7,429 nucleotides of DNA from Nanobdellota archaeon (GCA_020056045.1 JAGVIM010000037.1:1-7429); one strand, 5' to 3'; positions 1 through 6,512 are shown, numbered from the stretch's first letter. The notes: generated by a model not told the origin, from the sequence alone. Program-made: numbers and translations.

Positions 1-76
1 AAGAAAAGAGTCACTCTTAGAAATAAGCATTGCCTACTTATCTTCTTCATTTAATTAGATAGAGATATCTTTCATA

Positions 77-96
77 AGAACATCTGCGGATGTTCT
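77..96. other. Perfect 8-bp stem-loop in the leading intergenic region
   Basis: AGAACATC (77-84) and GATGTTCT (89-96) are exact inverse complements around a TGCG loop. It is the most GC-containing piece of the first 141 bases, so it stands out from its AT-rich surroundings. No T-run follows it on the plus strand, so it is not a classical hairpin terminator. It could be the 3' end of an upstream transcript, an RNA structure or a protein-binding palindrome. The rest of 1-141 holds no gene I can support. A plus-strand frame open from the window edge to a TAG at 56-58 and a minus-strand ATG at 50 running off the edge are both too short to judge. Confidence 0.5.
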
Positions 97-100
97 GTTG

Positions 101-120
101 GAAAAAGATAAGTTTAAAAA
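101..120 (+). promoter_or_regulatory. Probable archaeal promoter (BRE/TATA) for a leaderless transcript
   Basis: A purine-rich stretch GAAAAAGATAAG is followed by a TATA-like GTTTAAAAA centred near 116. Archaeal transcription normally starts about 25-27 bases downstream of the TATA centre, which puts the start at or next to the ATG at 142. There is no Shine-Dalgarno sequence ahead of that ATG, which agrees with a leaderless mRNA. The surroundings are AT-rich, so chance TATA-like strings are common. Confidence 0.45.
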
Positions 121-141
121 TGAAAAAATTTCTAAAACTTA

Positions 142-624
142 ATGCTAATAAATCAAGATTATGAAAGAGCAATAAAAGAACCTAGATTCAGGCCAGACTT
201 TATAGAACAGATTAATTTAGGAGATTTATCTCAATATGTCTTAAGAATAGAATATAATCCTCATCAAAAACAAAGAACAGAAATGACAACAATTTATCCA
301 ATGTCAGCTAGTATCCAAGGCATAAAAAGAAAAAGATCTAGAATTTTAATCTATCCATTAGCATTTTCTCCATTACTATATGCTAATATTCATGACTTTC
401 TTGCCTCTGTTTTTTATCACGAAGGACTTCATGCAAGAGAAAATTTTGAAGGAATAACTTTAGCAACAAGCCTTAACAATGCTCAAGATACTAAAATTGA
501 AAATGCAAAAATTGAACTTAGAGCACTATCAAATCAAGCAAGACATTTTAATATGAGAAACTCTAAAACCTATGTTAATCAAGTAAGAAACAGGATAAAA
601 ACTTACCAAAGACAATTAGAATAA
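142..624 (+). CDS. Small HExxH-motif protein, putative zinc metalloprotease-like (160 aa)
   Basis: I do not recognise a named family. The clearest feature is HEGLH at residues 93-97 in the context FYHEGLHARE, which fits the HExxH zinc-binding and catalytic motif. About 28 residues on, a helix with IELRAL (Glu125) could supply the third zinc ligand, as the downstream Glu does in gluzincin-type peptidases. The order is a basic/polar N-terminal part, a beta-like segment (RILIYPLAF, 68-75), the HExxH helix, then a charged helical C-terminus rich in Lys, Arg and Gln. No signal peptide or membrane segment is visible, so it is probably cytoplasmic. The ATG at 142 fits a leaderless start from the TATA-like site at 101-120. 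It is the only plus-strand gene and converges on gyrA. Peptidase activity is inferred from the motif alone; the fold could also be a degenerate or non-proteolytic member. Confidence 0.8.
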   Translation: MLINQDYERAIKEPRFRPDFIEQINLGDLSQYVLRIEYNPHQKQRTEMTTIYPMSASIQGIKRKRSRILIYPLAFSPLLYANIHDFLASVFYHEGLHARENFEGITLATSLNNAQDTKIENAKIELRALSNQARHFNMRNSKTYVNQVRNRIKTYQRQLE

Positions 625-644
625 AAAATTTACTAAATATTTTT
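623..644. terminator. Shared A/T-rich terminator between convergent genes
   Basis: Only 20 bases separate the stop codon of the plus-strand gene from that of gyrA. On the plus strand the spacer ends in a T5 run (640-644). On the minus strand the A6 at 623-628 reads as a T6 run after the gyrA stop. Archaeal polymerase terminates at such T-tracts, so the spacer plausibly ends both transcripts. No stable hairpin is present. Confidence 0.4.
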
Positions 645-3290
645 CTATTCACTAAACTTACTCAATCCTTCCTGTCCCTCACCATCTCCTTCAGGAATAT
701 CTTCTTCACTGCCTAATTTTGCAATATCAACTACCTTATCTCCATCTTGTAATCTTATGACTCTAACTCCCTGAGTAGCTCTTCCCATAACTCTTATGTC
801 CCTAACACTGGTCCTTATAACAACACCTTTTTTAGTTGAAACTACAAATGTATCCTTATCATCAACTTCAATAGTACTTACAACCTTTCCAGTTTTATCA
901 GTAACATTTAAATTAATTACTCCTTTTCCAGCTCTTCCAGTAAGCCTATAGTCTTCAACATAACTTCTTTTTCCATAGCCATGTTCAGCAATAGTTAAAA
1001 TTGTTGATTTTAAATCACTGGCAATCTCCATACTAACTACTTCATCTTTTCCATCCATTTTAATTCCAGTAACACCATAGGAAGATCTTCCCATATCTCT
1101 TACTTCATCAAAATTAAATCTAATTCCCTGTCCATCTTTAGTAAATATCATTATTTCTTGTTTATCTGCAATTCTTTTAACATCAACAACACTATCTGTA
1201 TTATCCAATGGAAGATTTATTATTCTAACTCCTGAATTTCTAGGTTTTGCAAACATTTCCATTCTTATTTTCTTCACCATTCCTTTTTTAGTAACCATAA
1301 ACAAATAATCTGTAAAATCCTTGACAGCAATTACATTTGTTATAAAATCATCCTTAATATTTAATAAATTAACAATTGCCTGTCCTTTTCCATATCTCTG
1401 TGTTTCAGGAACTTTGTAAGCCTTAAGCCAAAATAATCTTCCTCTTGCAGTAAATAATAATAACTGATCATGAGTAGAACATGAAATCATTTGTTTTACA
1501 AAATCCTCAGAACTAAGTTCAGCTCCAATTACTCCTTTTCCACCTCTTCTTTGTTCATGATAAACTCTATAAGGCATTCTCTTAATATAACCCTTATCAG
1601 TTATTGTAATAATAACTTCCTTTTGCTGAACTAAATCTTTTTCTTCAATTTCTTTTACACTTCTTATTATTTTACTTCTTCTATCATCACCATATTTTTC
1701 TTTTATTTCATTTAATTCTTTCTTAATTATTTTTAAAATTTCTTTTTCATCCATTAAAATCTTTTTTAATTTATCAATCAATTCCAATAAATCCTGTTCT
1801 TCTTTTTTAAGCTTATCATGTTCAAGAGCAGTTAATTGTCTTAACTTTATTTCAAGAATTGCTTCAGCTTGTTTCTTGCTAAAACCAAATTTCTTCATTA
1901 AATTTTCAAGAGCATCTTCTCTACTTTTTTTAATAGTTTCTATAACAGCATCTAGATTTTTAAGGGCAATTAATAATCCCTTAACAATATGTTCTCTATC
2001 TTCTGCTTTTTTCAAATCAAAATCAGTTCTTTTTCTTACAATTTTTCTTCTATAGTCAATATAACATTGTATAATTTGTTTTAAATTAAGAGTTTTAGGC
2101 ACACCTGCAACAAGAGCAACCATTACTGCATCAAACTTATTTTGAAGTCTAGTTGATTTATACAATCTATTAATAGCAAACTGAGCATTTGCTCCTTTTT
2201 TCATTTCAATAACAATTCTTATTTTTCCAAGTCCTTTTGACTCATCCCTAATATCAGAAACATCCATTAATTTCTTATCCCTTACAAGTTCTGCAATTTG
2301 TTTTACAAGTTCAGATTTATTAGTTTGATATGGAAGTTCTGTTATAATAATATATTCCCTATCCTTATGAGTCTCAGTTGTAACCTTTCCTCTTACAACA
2401 AATCCTGCTTTTCCTTGAAGGTATAAATCTTTTAAAGTATTTCCAACAATCTGCCCTCCTGTTGGAAAATCAGGTCCTTTTATTATTTCTAATAATTCTT
2501 CAATTGTAATTTCAGGTTTTTCAATAGTTTTAATTATTCCATCACAAACTTCTGTTAAATTATGAGGTGGAATATTTGTTGTCATTCCAACTGCAATTCC
2601 AGAACTTCCATTAATTAATAAATTTGGTAATTTACCTGGAAGTACAACAGGTTCTTTTAAAGTATTATCAAAATTAGGAGTCATGTTAACAGTTTCTTTT
2701 TCAATATCTTGCAATAATTCAACAGCAAGAGGATTTAATTTTGCTTCTGTATATCTAGAAGCAGCAGCATTATCTCCATCCATACTTCCAAAATTTCCTT
2801 GTCCATGAACAAGTGGATATCTAAGTGAAAAATCCTGTGCCATTCTAACCATTGAATCATAAATAGCCATATCCCCATGAGGATGGAATTTACCCATTGT
2901 ATCTCCTACAATTCTTGCTGATTTTTTAGTCATTCCTTTTTCCAATCCCATTAATTTCATAGCCCAAAGAATTCTTCTATGAACTGGTTTTAATCCATCT
3001 TCAACAGAAGGAAGTGCTCTAGCAACAATAACTGACATTGCATAGTCAATATATGCTCTTTTCATTTCAGTAGAAATTTCAGAAGGAACAACTCTATTTT
3101 CATCCAAGTCTTTTAAATTAAGATCAAACTTTTCAAGTAACTCTGACTCACCATTACCATTACCATTTTCTTCATCTATATTTGAATCTTCATCTTCCTC
3201 ATTTTCTTCTTCACCTTTCTTAGAAAGCTTTCCTAAAGATTCTTCTTCATCCATTTTATCATTATCTTCTTCAAAATCTTCTTTTGCCAT
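645..3290 (-). CDS. gyrA: DNA gyrase subunit A (881 aa) with acidic N-terminal extension
   Basis: Cleavage/re-ligation and DNA-wrapping subunit of the A2B2 gyrase. The winged-helix core (about 75-200) contains [28 protein letters not shown] and FHPHGD. The catalytic pair Arg179-Tyr180 lies in [11 protein letters not shown] and matches E. coli Arg121-Tyr122. The tower contains [14 protein letters not shown] (223-236) and IPPHNLTEV (240-248). A coiled coil spans about 420-550. The C-terminal pinwheel begins near 558 and carries the GyrA box QRRGGKG (580-586), which marks gyrase rather than topoisomerase IV. Residues 1-64 are an extra, strongly acidic segment (28 Asp/Glu) with an NGNGNG run. The tail (861-881) is acidic too. 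The residue matching E. coli Ser83 is Met141. The ATG lies 8 bases after the stop of the preceding zinc-ribbon gene. The nearest Shine-Dalgarno-like GGAG is about 20 bases upstream, inside that gene. gyrB is three small genes upstream. Confidence 0.98.
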   Translation of the reverse strand: MAKEDFEEDNDKMDEEESLGKLSKKGEEENEEDEDSNIDEENGNGNGESELLEKFDLNLKDLDENRVVPSEISTEMKRAYIDYAMSVIVARALPSVEDGLKPVHRRILWAMKLMGLEKGMTKKSARIVGDTMGKFHPHGDMAIYDSMVRMAQDFSLRYPLVHGQGNFGSMDGDNAAASRYTEAKLNPLAVELLQDIEKETVNMTPNFDNTLKEPVVLPGKLPNLLINGSSGIAVGMTTNIPPHNLTEVCDGIIKTIEKPEITIEELLEIIKGPDFPTGGQIVGNTLKDLYLQGKAGFVVRGKVTTETHKDREYIIITELPYQTNKSELVKQIAELVRDKKLMDVSDIRDESKGLGKIRIVIEMKKGANAQFAINRLYKSTRLQNKFDAVMVALVAGVPKTLNLKQIIQCYIDYRRKIVRKRTDFDLKKAEDREHIVKGLLIALKNLDAVIETIKKSREDALENLMKKFGFSKKQAEAILEIKLRQLTALEHDKLKKEEQDLLELIDKLKKILMDEKEILKIIKKELNEIKEKYGDDRRSKIIRSVKEIEEKDLVQQKEVIITITDKGYIKRMPYRVYHEQRRGGKGVIGAELSSEDFVKQMISCSTHDQLLLFTARGRLFWLKAYKVPETQRYGKGQAIVNLLNIKDDFITNVIAVKDFTDYLFMVTKKGMVKKIRMEMFAKPRNSGVRIINLPLDNTDSVVDVKRIADKQEIMIFTKDGQGIRFNFDEVRDMGRSSYGVTGIKMDGKDEVVSMEIASDLKSTILTIAEHGYGKRSYVEDYRLTGRAGKGVINLNVTDKTGKVVSTIEVDDKDTFVVSTKKGVVIRTSVRDIRVMGRATQGVRVIRLQDGDKVVDIAKLGSEEDIPEGDGEGQEGLSKFSE

Positions 3291-3298
3291 ATTATTAT

Positions 3299-3448
3299 TT
3301 ATTTTTTCATTCTCCTTTCAATATCTTTATAACAATCAACACATATATGATATTTCTTCACATTATTTTTATTATCTGGAGGACCAAATAATATTGCTCC
3401 AAATTCATTCAATTCTTTTCCACATAAATTACATACTGGTTTTATCAT
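3299..3448 (-). CDS. Tiny zinc-ribbon protein immediately upstream of gyrA (49 aa)
   Basis: Translated directly from the minus strand. It begins [13 protein letters not shown] and ends DIERRMKK. Two Cys pairs, C6-x2-C9 (CNLC) and C36-x2-C39 (CVDC), form a complete four-cysteine zinc-binding set separated by 26 residues, as in small zinc ribbons. Between them lie [13 protein letters not shown] and a basic segment. The ATG overlaps the stop of the preceding gene in the arrangement ATGA (3448-3445), which suggests translational coupling. The TAA is 8 bases before the gyrA ATG, so these genes should share an mRNA. Target and function are unknown; nucleic-acid binding or a structural partner role are the usual options for such proteins. 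The architecture resembles the 45-residue gene just upstream, so the two may be paralogues. Confidence 0.8.
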   Translation of the reverse strand: MIKPVCNLCGKELNEFGAILFGPPDNKNNVKKYHICVDCYKDIERRMKK

Positions 3449-3582
3449 TTTTGTTTTTTATCTTCACATTTATTACAAATATTTTTCTTTTTTCCAGGCC
3501 TTACTCCAAACAAAGGTCTTGCTATAAATCTATAACCTATTCCCTCAAGGGGTACTTTACATTTTTCACATTTTTTTACCAT
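3445..3582 (-). CDS. Tiny zinc-ribbon protein between gyrB and gyrA (45 aa)
   Basis: Translated directly from the minus strand, starting MVKKCEKCKVPLEG. Cys5-x2-Cys8 (CEKC) and Cys36-x2-Cys39 (CNKC) give a four-cysteine zinc ribbon. The middle segment is basic and contains GYRFIARPLFGVRPGKKK, whose positive charge could contact nucleic acid. The ATG lies two bases after the TAA of the 74-residue gene, and its own TGA overlaps the ATG of the 49-residue gene by the four bases ATGA. The unbroken frame, paired CxxC motifs and tight packing on both sides argue that it is a real gene despite its length. I cannot assign a family or a substrate. Confidence 0.78.
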   Translation of the reverse strand: MVKKCEKCKVPLEGIGYRFIARPLFGVRPGKKKNICNKCEDKKQK

Positions 3583-3584
3583 TT

Positions 3585-3809
3585 TTATGCAACAACTTCC
3601 TGTAAATTTTGATTATAAAGTGGACTTAAAGGACATTCTCTTTGATTAAATAAAGAAACCTTACAACCATCCCAAAAATGACCTTGAGCTCCAAAATAAT
3701 TTGGACATAATAATCCATTACTTTTTAGTTCTAATGCTACAAATATTTCTGCATCACTAATACCAAATTCCATAATTCCAACAAATCTATCTTCAACAGG
3801 ATGTATCAT
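3585..3809 (-). CDS. Unrecognised small protein downstream of gyrB (74 aa)
   Basis: I do not recognise this protein. From the chosen start it begins MIHPVEDRFVGIMEFGISDAEIF, which reads as a beta hairpin and helix. It then has a Cys/aromatic-rich part: Cys35 (LLCPNYFG), His44, Trp46, Cys49 and Cys59 (RECPL). Three Cys plus one His could bind a metal, but the spacing fits no motif I know. I chose the ATG at 3809 because GGAG lies 10 bases upstream and a BRE/TATA site at 3857-3870 would start the mRNA near 3835. The in-frame TTG at 3842 would add 11 residues but lies upstream of that predicted mRNA start and inside a repeat element. The stop is two bases before the 45-residue zinc-ribbon gene, so it heads a small operon that ends with gyrA. 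Confidence 0.7.
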   Translation of the reverse strand: MIHPVEDRFVGIMEFGISDAEIFVALELKSNGLLCPNYFGAQGHFWDGCKVSLFNQRECPLSPLYNQNLQEVVA

Positions 3810-3831
3810 TTTAGTTTTTCTCCATTTTTTT

Positions 3832-3880
3832 ATTTTTCCCAAGGACTTTTCCCTGGCTATAAACCTTTCAAAAAGGGCTT
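3832..3880. repeat. Dispersed intergenic element, copy 1 (after the gyrB stop)
   Basis: On the plus strand this reads ATTTTT, CCC, AAGGACTTTT, CCCTGG, a 13-base segment, then AAAAAGGGCT. Apart from the 13-base segment it closely matches the copy at 6882-6917. The core CCAAGG/CCCTGG (3839-3844 with 3851-3856) can form a 6-bp stem containing one wobble pair when read as minus-strand RNA. It abuts the gyrB stop codon. It is more GC-rich than its surroundings. Its role is unknown; it could be an RNA processing or termination signal, a protein site or a remnant of a small repeat family. Confidence 0.6.
3857..3870 (-). promoter_or_regulatory. BRE/TATA promoter for the small-gene-gyrA operon
   Basis: The minus strand reads TGAAAGGTTTATAG, a purine-rich BRE followed by a TTTATA box. 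The expected start is near 3835, giving a leader of about 26 bases to the ATG at 3809 that includes its GGAG site. The string GAAAGGTTT recurs in the candidate gyrB promoter at 5888-5904. The site falls in the part of repeat copy 1 that is absent from copy 2. Confidence 0.5.
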
Positions 3881-5774
3881 ATATATCCACCTCTGCAATA
3901 TTTGCATTTGCTTCAATGAATTTTCTTCTAGGACCAACAACATCACCCATTAGCATTGAAAAAGTTGAATCAGCAATAACAGCATCATCAATTGTAACTT
4001 TTTTCAAAATTCTTCTCTTCGGATCCATGGTTGTATCCCATAATTGATCAGGATTCATCTCTCCAAGTCCTTTAAATCTTTGAACATCTGCTTTTCCACC
4101 AAGTTTATCCAAAGCCTTTTTTAATTCTTCTTCAGAATAAACATAATGATCTTTTCCTTTTCTTATTCTAAAAAGAGGACTTACAGCAACATAAATATTT
4201 CCATTTTCAATTAATTCTGGAACATATCTATAAAAAAATGTAAGCAACAAAGTTCTAATATGGCTTCCATCAACATCTGCATCAGTCATAATTATAACCT
4301 TATTATATCTTAATTTAGAAATATCAAAATTCTCTTTTACTCCTGTTCCAATTGCAGTAATTAAATTAATAATTTCTTCAGAAGATAAAGCTTTTGTAGG
4401 ATTTGATTTTTCAACATTTAATATTTTACCCTTAAGAGGTAATATTGCCTGAAATTCTTTATCACGAGCCATTTTTGACGAACCTGCTGCTGAATCTCCC
4501 TCAACAATATATAATTCAGTTCTTTCTATTTTTTTAGAAGAACAATCAGCTAATTTTCCAGGTAATCCACTAAGTCCACCCATTGCATTTTTTCTTCTAA
4601 CCAAATCTCTTGCTTTTTTAGCAGCTTCCCTTGCCTTTGCACTTGCAACAATCTTTTGAGCTATTTTATTTGAAATTGTTGGATTCTCTTCTAAAAATTC
4701 AGTTAATGCAATATAAACCATAGAATCAACCACTCCTTTTATTTCAGAATTTCCAAGCTTAGTTTTTGTCTGACCTTCAAACTGAGGTTCTCTCATTTTC
4801 AGACTTATAATCGCAGTTAATCCTTCCCTTGCATCATCTCCACTTAATTTTTCATTTTTTAACATCCCTTTTTTTTCAGCATAATCATTAACAGCCCTTG
4901 TTAAAGCAGTTTTAAATCCAGAAATATGAGTTCCACCCTCAGTAGTATTAATTGTATTTACAAAACCAAAAATATTCTCATTATAACCATCAGTATACTG
5001 AATTGCAACTTCAACAGTATTTGAATCAACTTGTTTTTTAAAATAAATTGGTTTATGAATAACTGGTTTACTCTTATTAATATGTTCTACAAATTCAATA
5101 AGTCCTCCTGAATAATGATAAGTTTCTTCTTTTGCAGATTTTTCATCAGATAACATAATTGTTACATTGGGATTTAAAAAAGCAATTTCTTGCAATCTTT
5201 TCTTAAGAACAACAAAATCAAATTCAAGAGTTGAGAAAATATCCTTGTCAGGATAAAATTGAATTGTTGTTCCAGTATCTTTTTTATCACATTTACCAAC
5301 AACTTTTACATCATACAAAGGAATTCCTATCTTGTACGTCTGTTGGTAGACATTGCCCTCCCTTTTAACAGTAGCAATTAATTTTATAGACAGTGCATTA
5401 ACACAACTTACTCCAACACCATGCAAACCTCCAGAAATCTGATAACTATCTTTATCAAACTTTCCACCTGCATGAAGTTTTGTTAAAGCAATTTCCATTG
5501 CAGATTTCTTATAAACAGGATGTTTATCCACAGGAATACCTCTTCCATCATCAATTACAGTCACACTGCCATCTTTATTAAGACTAATCTTAACAATTGT
5601 ACAAAAACCAGCCAAACACTCATCTATGGAATTATCAACAACTTCATAAACTAAATGATGTAATCCATCCTTACCAGTAGAACCTATATACATAGCAGGT
5701 CTTTTCCTCACCCCCTCAAGACCCTCAAGTACCTTTATTGATTCTGCACCATATTGTTTTTTTTCTTCAGTCAT
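3879..5774 (-). CDS. gyrB: DNA gyrase subunit B (631 aa)
   Basis: ATPase and metal-binding subunit of gyrase. The GHKL ATPase domain has EVVDNSIDE (catalytic Glu44, Mg-binding Asn48), IDDGRGIP (75-81), SGGLHGVG (114-121) and the transducer QTKTKLGN (335-342), whose Lys contacts the ATP phosphate. The TOPRIM domain has EGDSA (425-429), PLKGKILNVEK (446-456) and TDADVDGSH (497-505), with Asp498/500/502 as metal ligands. The C-terminal signature QRFKGLGEMNP is at 565-575. At 631 residues it is the usual length for GyrB lacking the roughly 170-residue insert of E. coli. All catalytic residues I can check are present. A GGAG sits 11 bases before the ATG. The 289-base gap upstream and candidate promoter at 5888-5904 suggest it starts its own transcript. 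Bacterial-type gyrase in archaea is generally attributed to ancient transfer from bacteria. Confidence 0.98.
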   Translation of the reverse strand: MTEEKKQYGAESIKVLEGLEGVRKRPAMYIGSTGKDGLHHLVYEVVDNSIDECLAGFCTIVKISLNKDGSVTVIDDGRGIPVDKHPVYKKSAMEIALTKLHAGGKFDKDSYQISGGLHGVGVSCVNALSIKLIATVKREGNVYQQTYKIGIPLYDVKVVGKCDKKDTGTTIQFYPDKDIFSTLEFDFVVLKKRLQEIAFLNPNVTIMLSDEKSAKEETYHYSGGLIEFVEHINKSKPVIHKPIYFKKQVDSNTVEVAIQYTDGYNENIFGFVNTINTTEGGTHISGFKTALTRAVNDYAEKKGMLKNEKLSGDDAREGLTAIISLKMREPQFEGQTKTKLGNSEIKGVVDSMVYIALTEFLEENPTISNKIAQKIVASAKAREAAKKARDLVRRKNAMGGLSGLPGKLADCSSKKIERTELYIVEGDSAAGSSKMARDKEFQAILPLKGKILNVEKSNPTKALSSEEIINLITAIGTGVKENFDISKLRYNKVIIMTDADVDGSHIRTLLLTFFYRYVPELIENGNIYVAVSPLFRIRKGKDHYVYSEEELKKALDKLGGKADVQRFKGLGEMNPDQLWDTTMDPKRRILKKVTIDDAVIADSTFSMLMGDVVGPRRKFIEANANIAEVDI

Positions 5775-5815
5775 AATTAAATTTTCTCCGCTTTTTATTT
5801 TAAGATAGTTTTAAC

Positions 5816-5845
5816 TAAAAATTAATAAACATTAATTAATTTTTA
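5816..5845. repeat. Perfect 11-bp inverted repeat upstream of gyrB
   Basis: TAAAAATTAAT (5816-5826) and ATTAATTTTTA (5835-5845) are exact inverse complements around an 8-base loop. It sits between the candidate gyrB promoter and the gyrB start, so it would lie in the gyrB leader. Both arms contain only A and T in a very AT-rich spacer, which lowers its significance. It could be an operator or a weak RNA hairpin. Confidence 0.4.
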
Positions 5846-5887
5846 ACACTAAAATCTAAAGATTTTATATTGATTTTAATGAATCTG

Positions 5888-5904
5888 ACTTTAAAAACCT
5901 TTCT
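5888..5904 (-). promoter_or_regulatory. Candidate gyrB promoter (BRE/TATA)
   Basis: The minus strand reads AGAAAGGTTTTTAAAGT, with a purine-rich BRE and a TTTTTAAA box. The first ten bases after the A (GAAAGGTTT) also occur in the promoter candidate after gyrB. Transcription would begin near 5868 and leave a leader of about 94 bases holding the short inverted repeats. Other TATA-like strings occur in this AT-rich spacer, so the assignment is tentative. Confidence 0.35.
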
Positions 5905-6063
5905 ATAAAAAAATCAAATTTATCGACGGTAATGTTATAATTCTTTTCAAAGAGAATATAAATCTATAAAATAAATTACATCAAAAAATTCAATAAAAAG
6001 TAAACAAAATATCAAAATAAACTAAATCAAAAATTATTACTTATTTTATAATTTTTTACTAAT

Positions 6064-6288
6064 TTATTCACTATTGTCTTTTTCATTAATTTCAGAATTA
6101 ACTTCCTTTAAAGAAGAACTTTTTTCTTTATATTTTCTAACCCAGTTCAATTTTCTTGCATCTCTTCCTAAGTTAACATTTCTTCTACATTTACTAGAAC
6201 AATAATGAATTGATTTACCTTCAAAGGTAAATATAGTTAGTCCTTGAGGTTCCTTAAATTTTCTTTTACAAAATGAACATGTTGGCAT
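6064..6288 (-). CDS. rpl24e: Large ribosomal subunit protein L24e (74 aa)
   Basis: Zinc-ribbon protein of the archaeal/eukaryotic 50S/60S subunit. Cys4-x2-Cys7 (CSFC) and Cys30-x3-Cys34 (CSSKC) are the four zinc ligands in the exact L24e spacing. The family features FEGKSIHYCSSKCRRN and the following LGRDARKLNWV are clear. The last 20 or so residues form a charged tail (KEKSSSLKEVNSEINEKDN) beyond the core. The ATG is one base after the stop of the 73-residue gene. A strong Shine-Dalgarno GGAGG (6298-6302) lies 9 bases upstream, inside the end of that gene. In many archaea L7Ae, S28e and L24e are adjacent; here one extra gene comes between S28e and L24e. Confidence 0.95.
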   Translation of the reverse strand: MPTCSFCKRKFKEPQGLTIFTFEGKSIHYCSSKCRRNVNLGRDARKLNWVRKYKEKSSSLKEVNSEINEKDNSE

Positions 6289-6289
6289 T

Positions 6290-6511
6290 TTAATGAGCCT
6301 CCCCTTGGCTTATCCCAGAAATAACTGAAGTTAACATTGCACCTAAAAGTATTGTAGATAATTGTGATTCTTCCCTTTTTCTTTCTTGTCCTGGTAAAAT
6401 ATAAATTCCTGTTTTATTCAATCGTCTCAAATCATCATAACTAGTCGAAAGATTTGAACCAGATCCTAATTGAGCTAATTTTGCCTGATCTCTTAATTGA
6501 TGATAGCTCAT
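6290..6511 (-). CDS. Unrecognised 73-residue protein between S28e and L24e
   Basis: I do not recognise this protein. It begins MSYHQLRDQAKLAQLG. Next comes a polar linker (GSGSNLSTSYDDL), then RRLNKTGIYILPGQERKREE, and a hydrophobic segment LSTILLGAMLTSVISGI (51-67) before a short tail. The hydrophobic stretch has no charges and is preceded by a charged cluster, so it may be a membrane-inserted or buried helix. I chose the ATG at 6511, one base after the S28e stop, with AGGA 10 bases upstream. An in-frame ATG at 6559 would add 16 residues but overlap the S28e gene by 47 bases. The stop is one base before the L24e ATG. Single-base junctions on both sides put it firmly in the ribosomal operon, which suggests a role linked to ribosome assembly or translation, but that is context only. 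Confidence 0.75.
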   Translation of the reverse strand: MSYHQLRDQAKLAQLGSGSNLSTSYDDLRRLNKTGIYILPGQERKREESQLSTILLGAMLTSVISGISQGEAH

Positions 6512-6512
6512 T

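Larger units (their letters stand above)
5775..6063. other. 289-base AT-rich spacer between the ribosomal operon and gyrB
   Basis: No gene is supported here: all frames are broken by frequent stops. It contains the gyrB Shine-Dalgarno GGAG (5786-5789), an 11-bp inverted repeat (5816-5845), a short perfect inverted repeat AAAATC/GATTTT (5851-5866), the candidate gyrB promoter (5888-5904), and a 7-bp imperfect stem at 5940-5957. Short T-tracts after the L24e stop, read on the minus strand, may end the ribosomal transcript. The genes that commonly follow L24e in archaea (nucleoside diphosphate kinase, IF2/aIF5B) are not present. Confidence 0.7.

Noticed and set aside
1..58. Possible C-terminal end of an upstream plus-strand gene, or start of a divergent gene from ATG 50 on the minus strand
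   Set aside because: Only 16-18 codons are visible in either case, with no recognisable motif; neither can be supported from this window.
645..3290. Topoisomerase IV subunit A (ParC) instead of GyrA
   Set aside because: An intact GyrA box (QRRGGKG) and a full pinwheel C-terminal domain favour gyrase.
3394..3612. Plus-strand open frame of 72 codons
   Set aside because: It lies opposite the two zinc-ribbon genes. Its Phe/Ser/Leu-rich translation is what antisense of A-rich coding DNA gives, and the minus-strand frames have CxxC pairs and operon-like junctions.
3585..3842. Longer version of the 74-residue protein starting at TTG 3842
   Set aside because: The TTG is inside the repeat element and upstream of the mRNA start predicted from the TATA box at 3857-3870. 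The ATG at 3809 has a GGAG site at suitable spacing.
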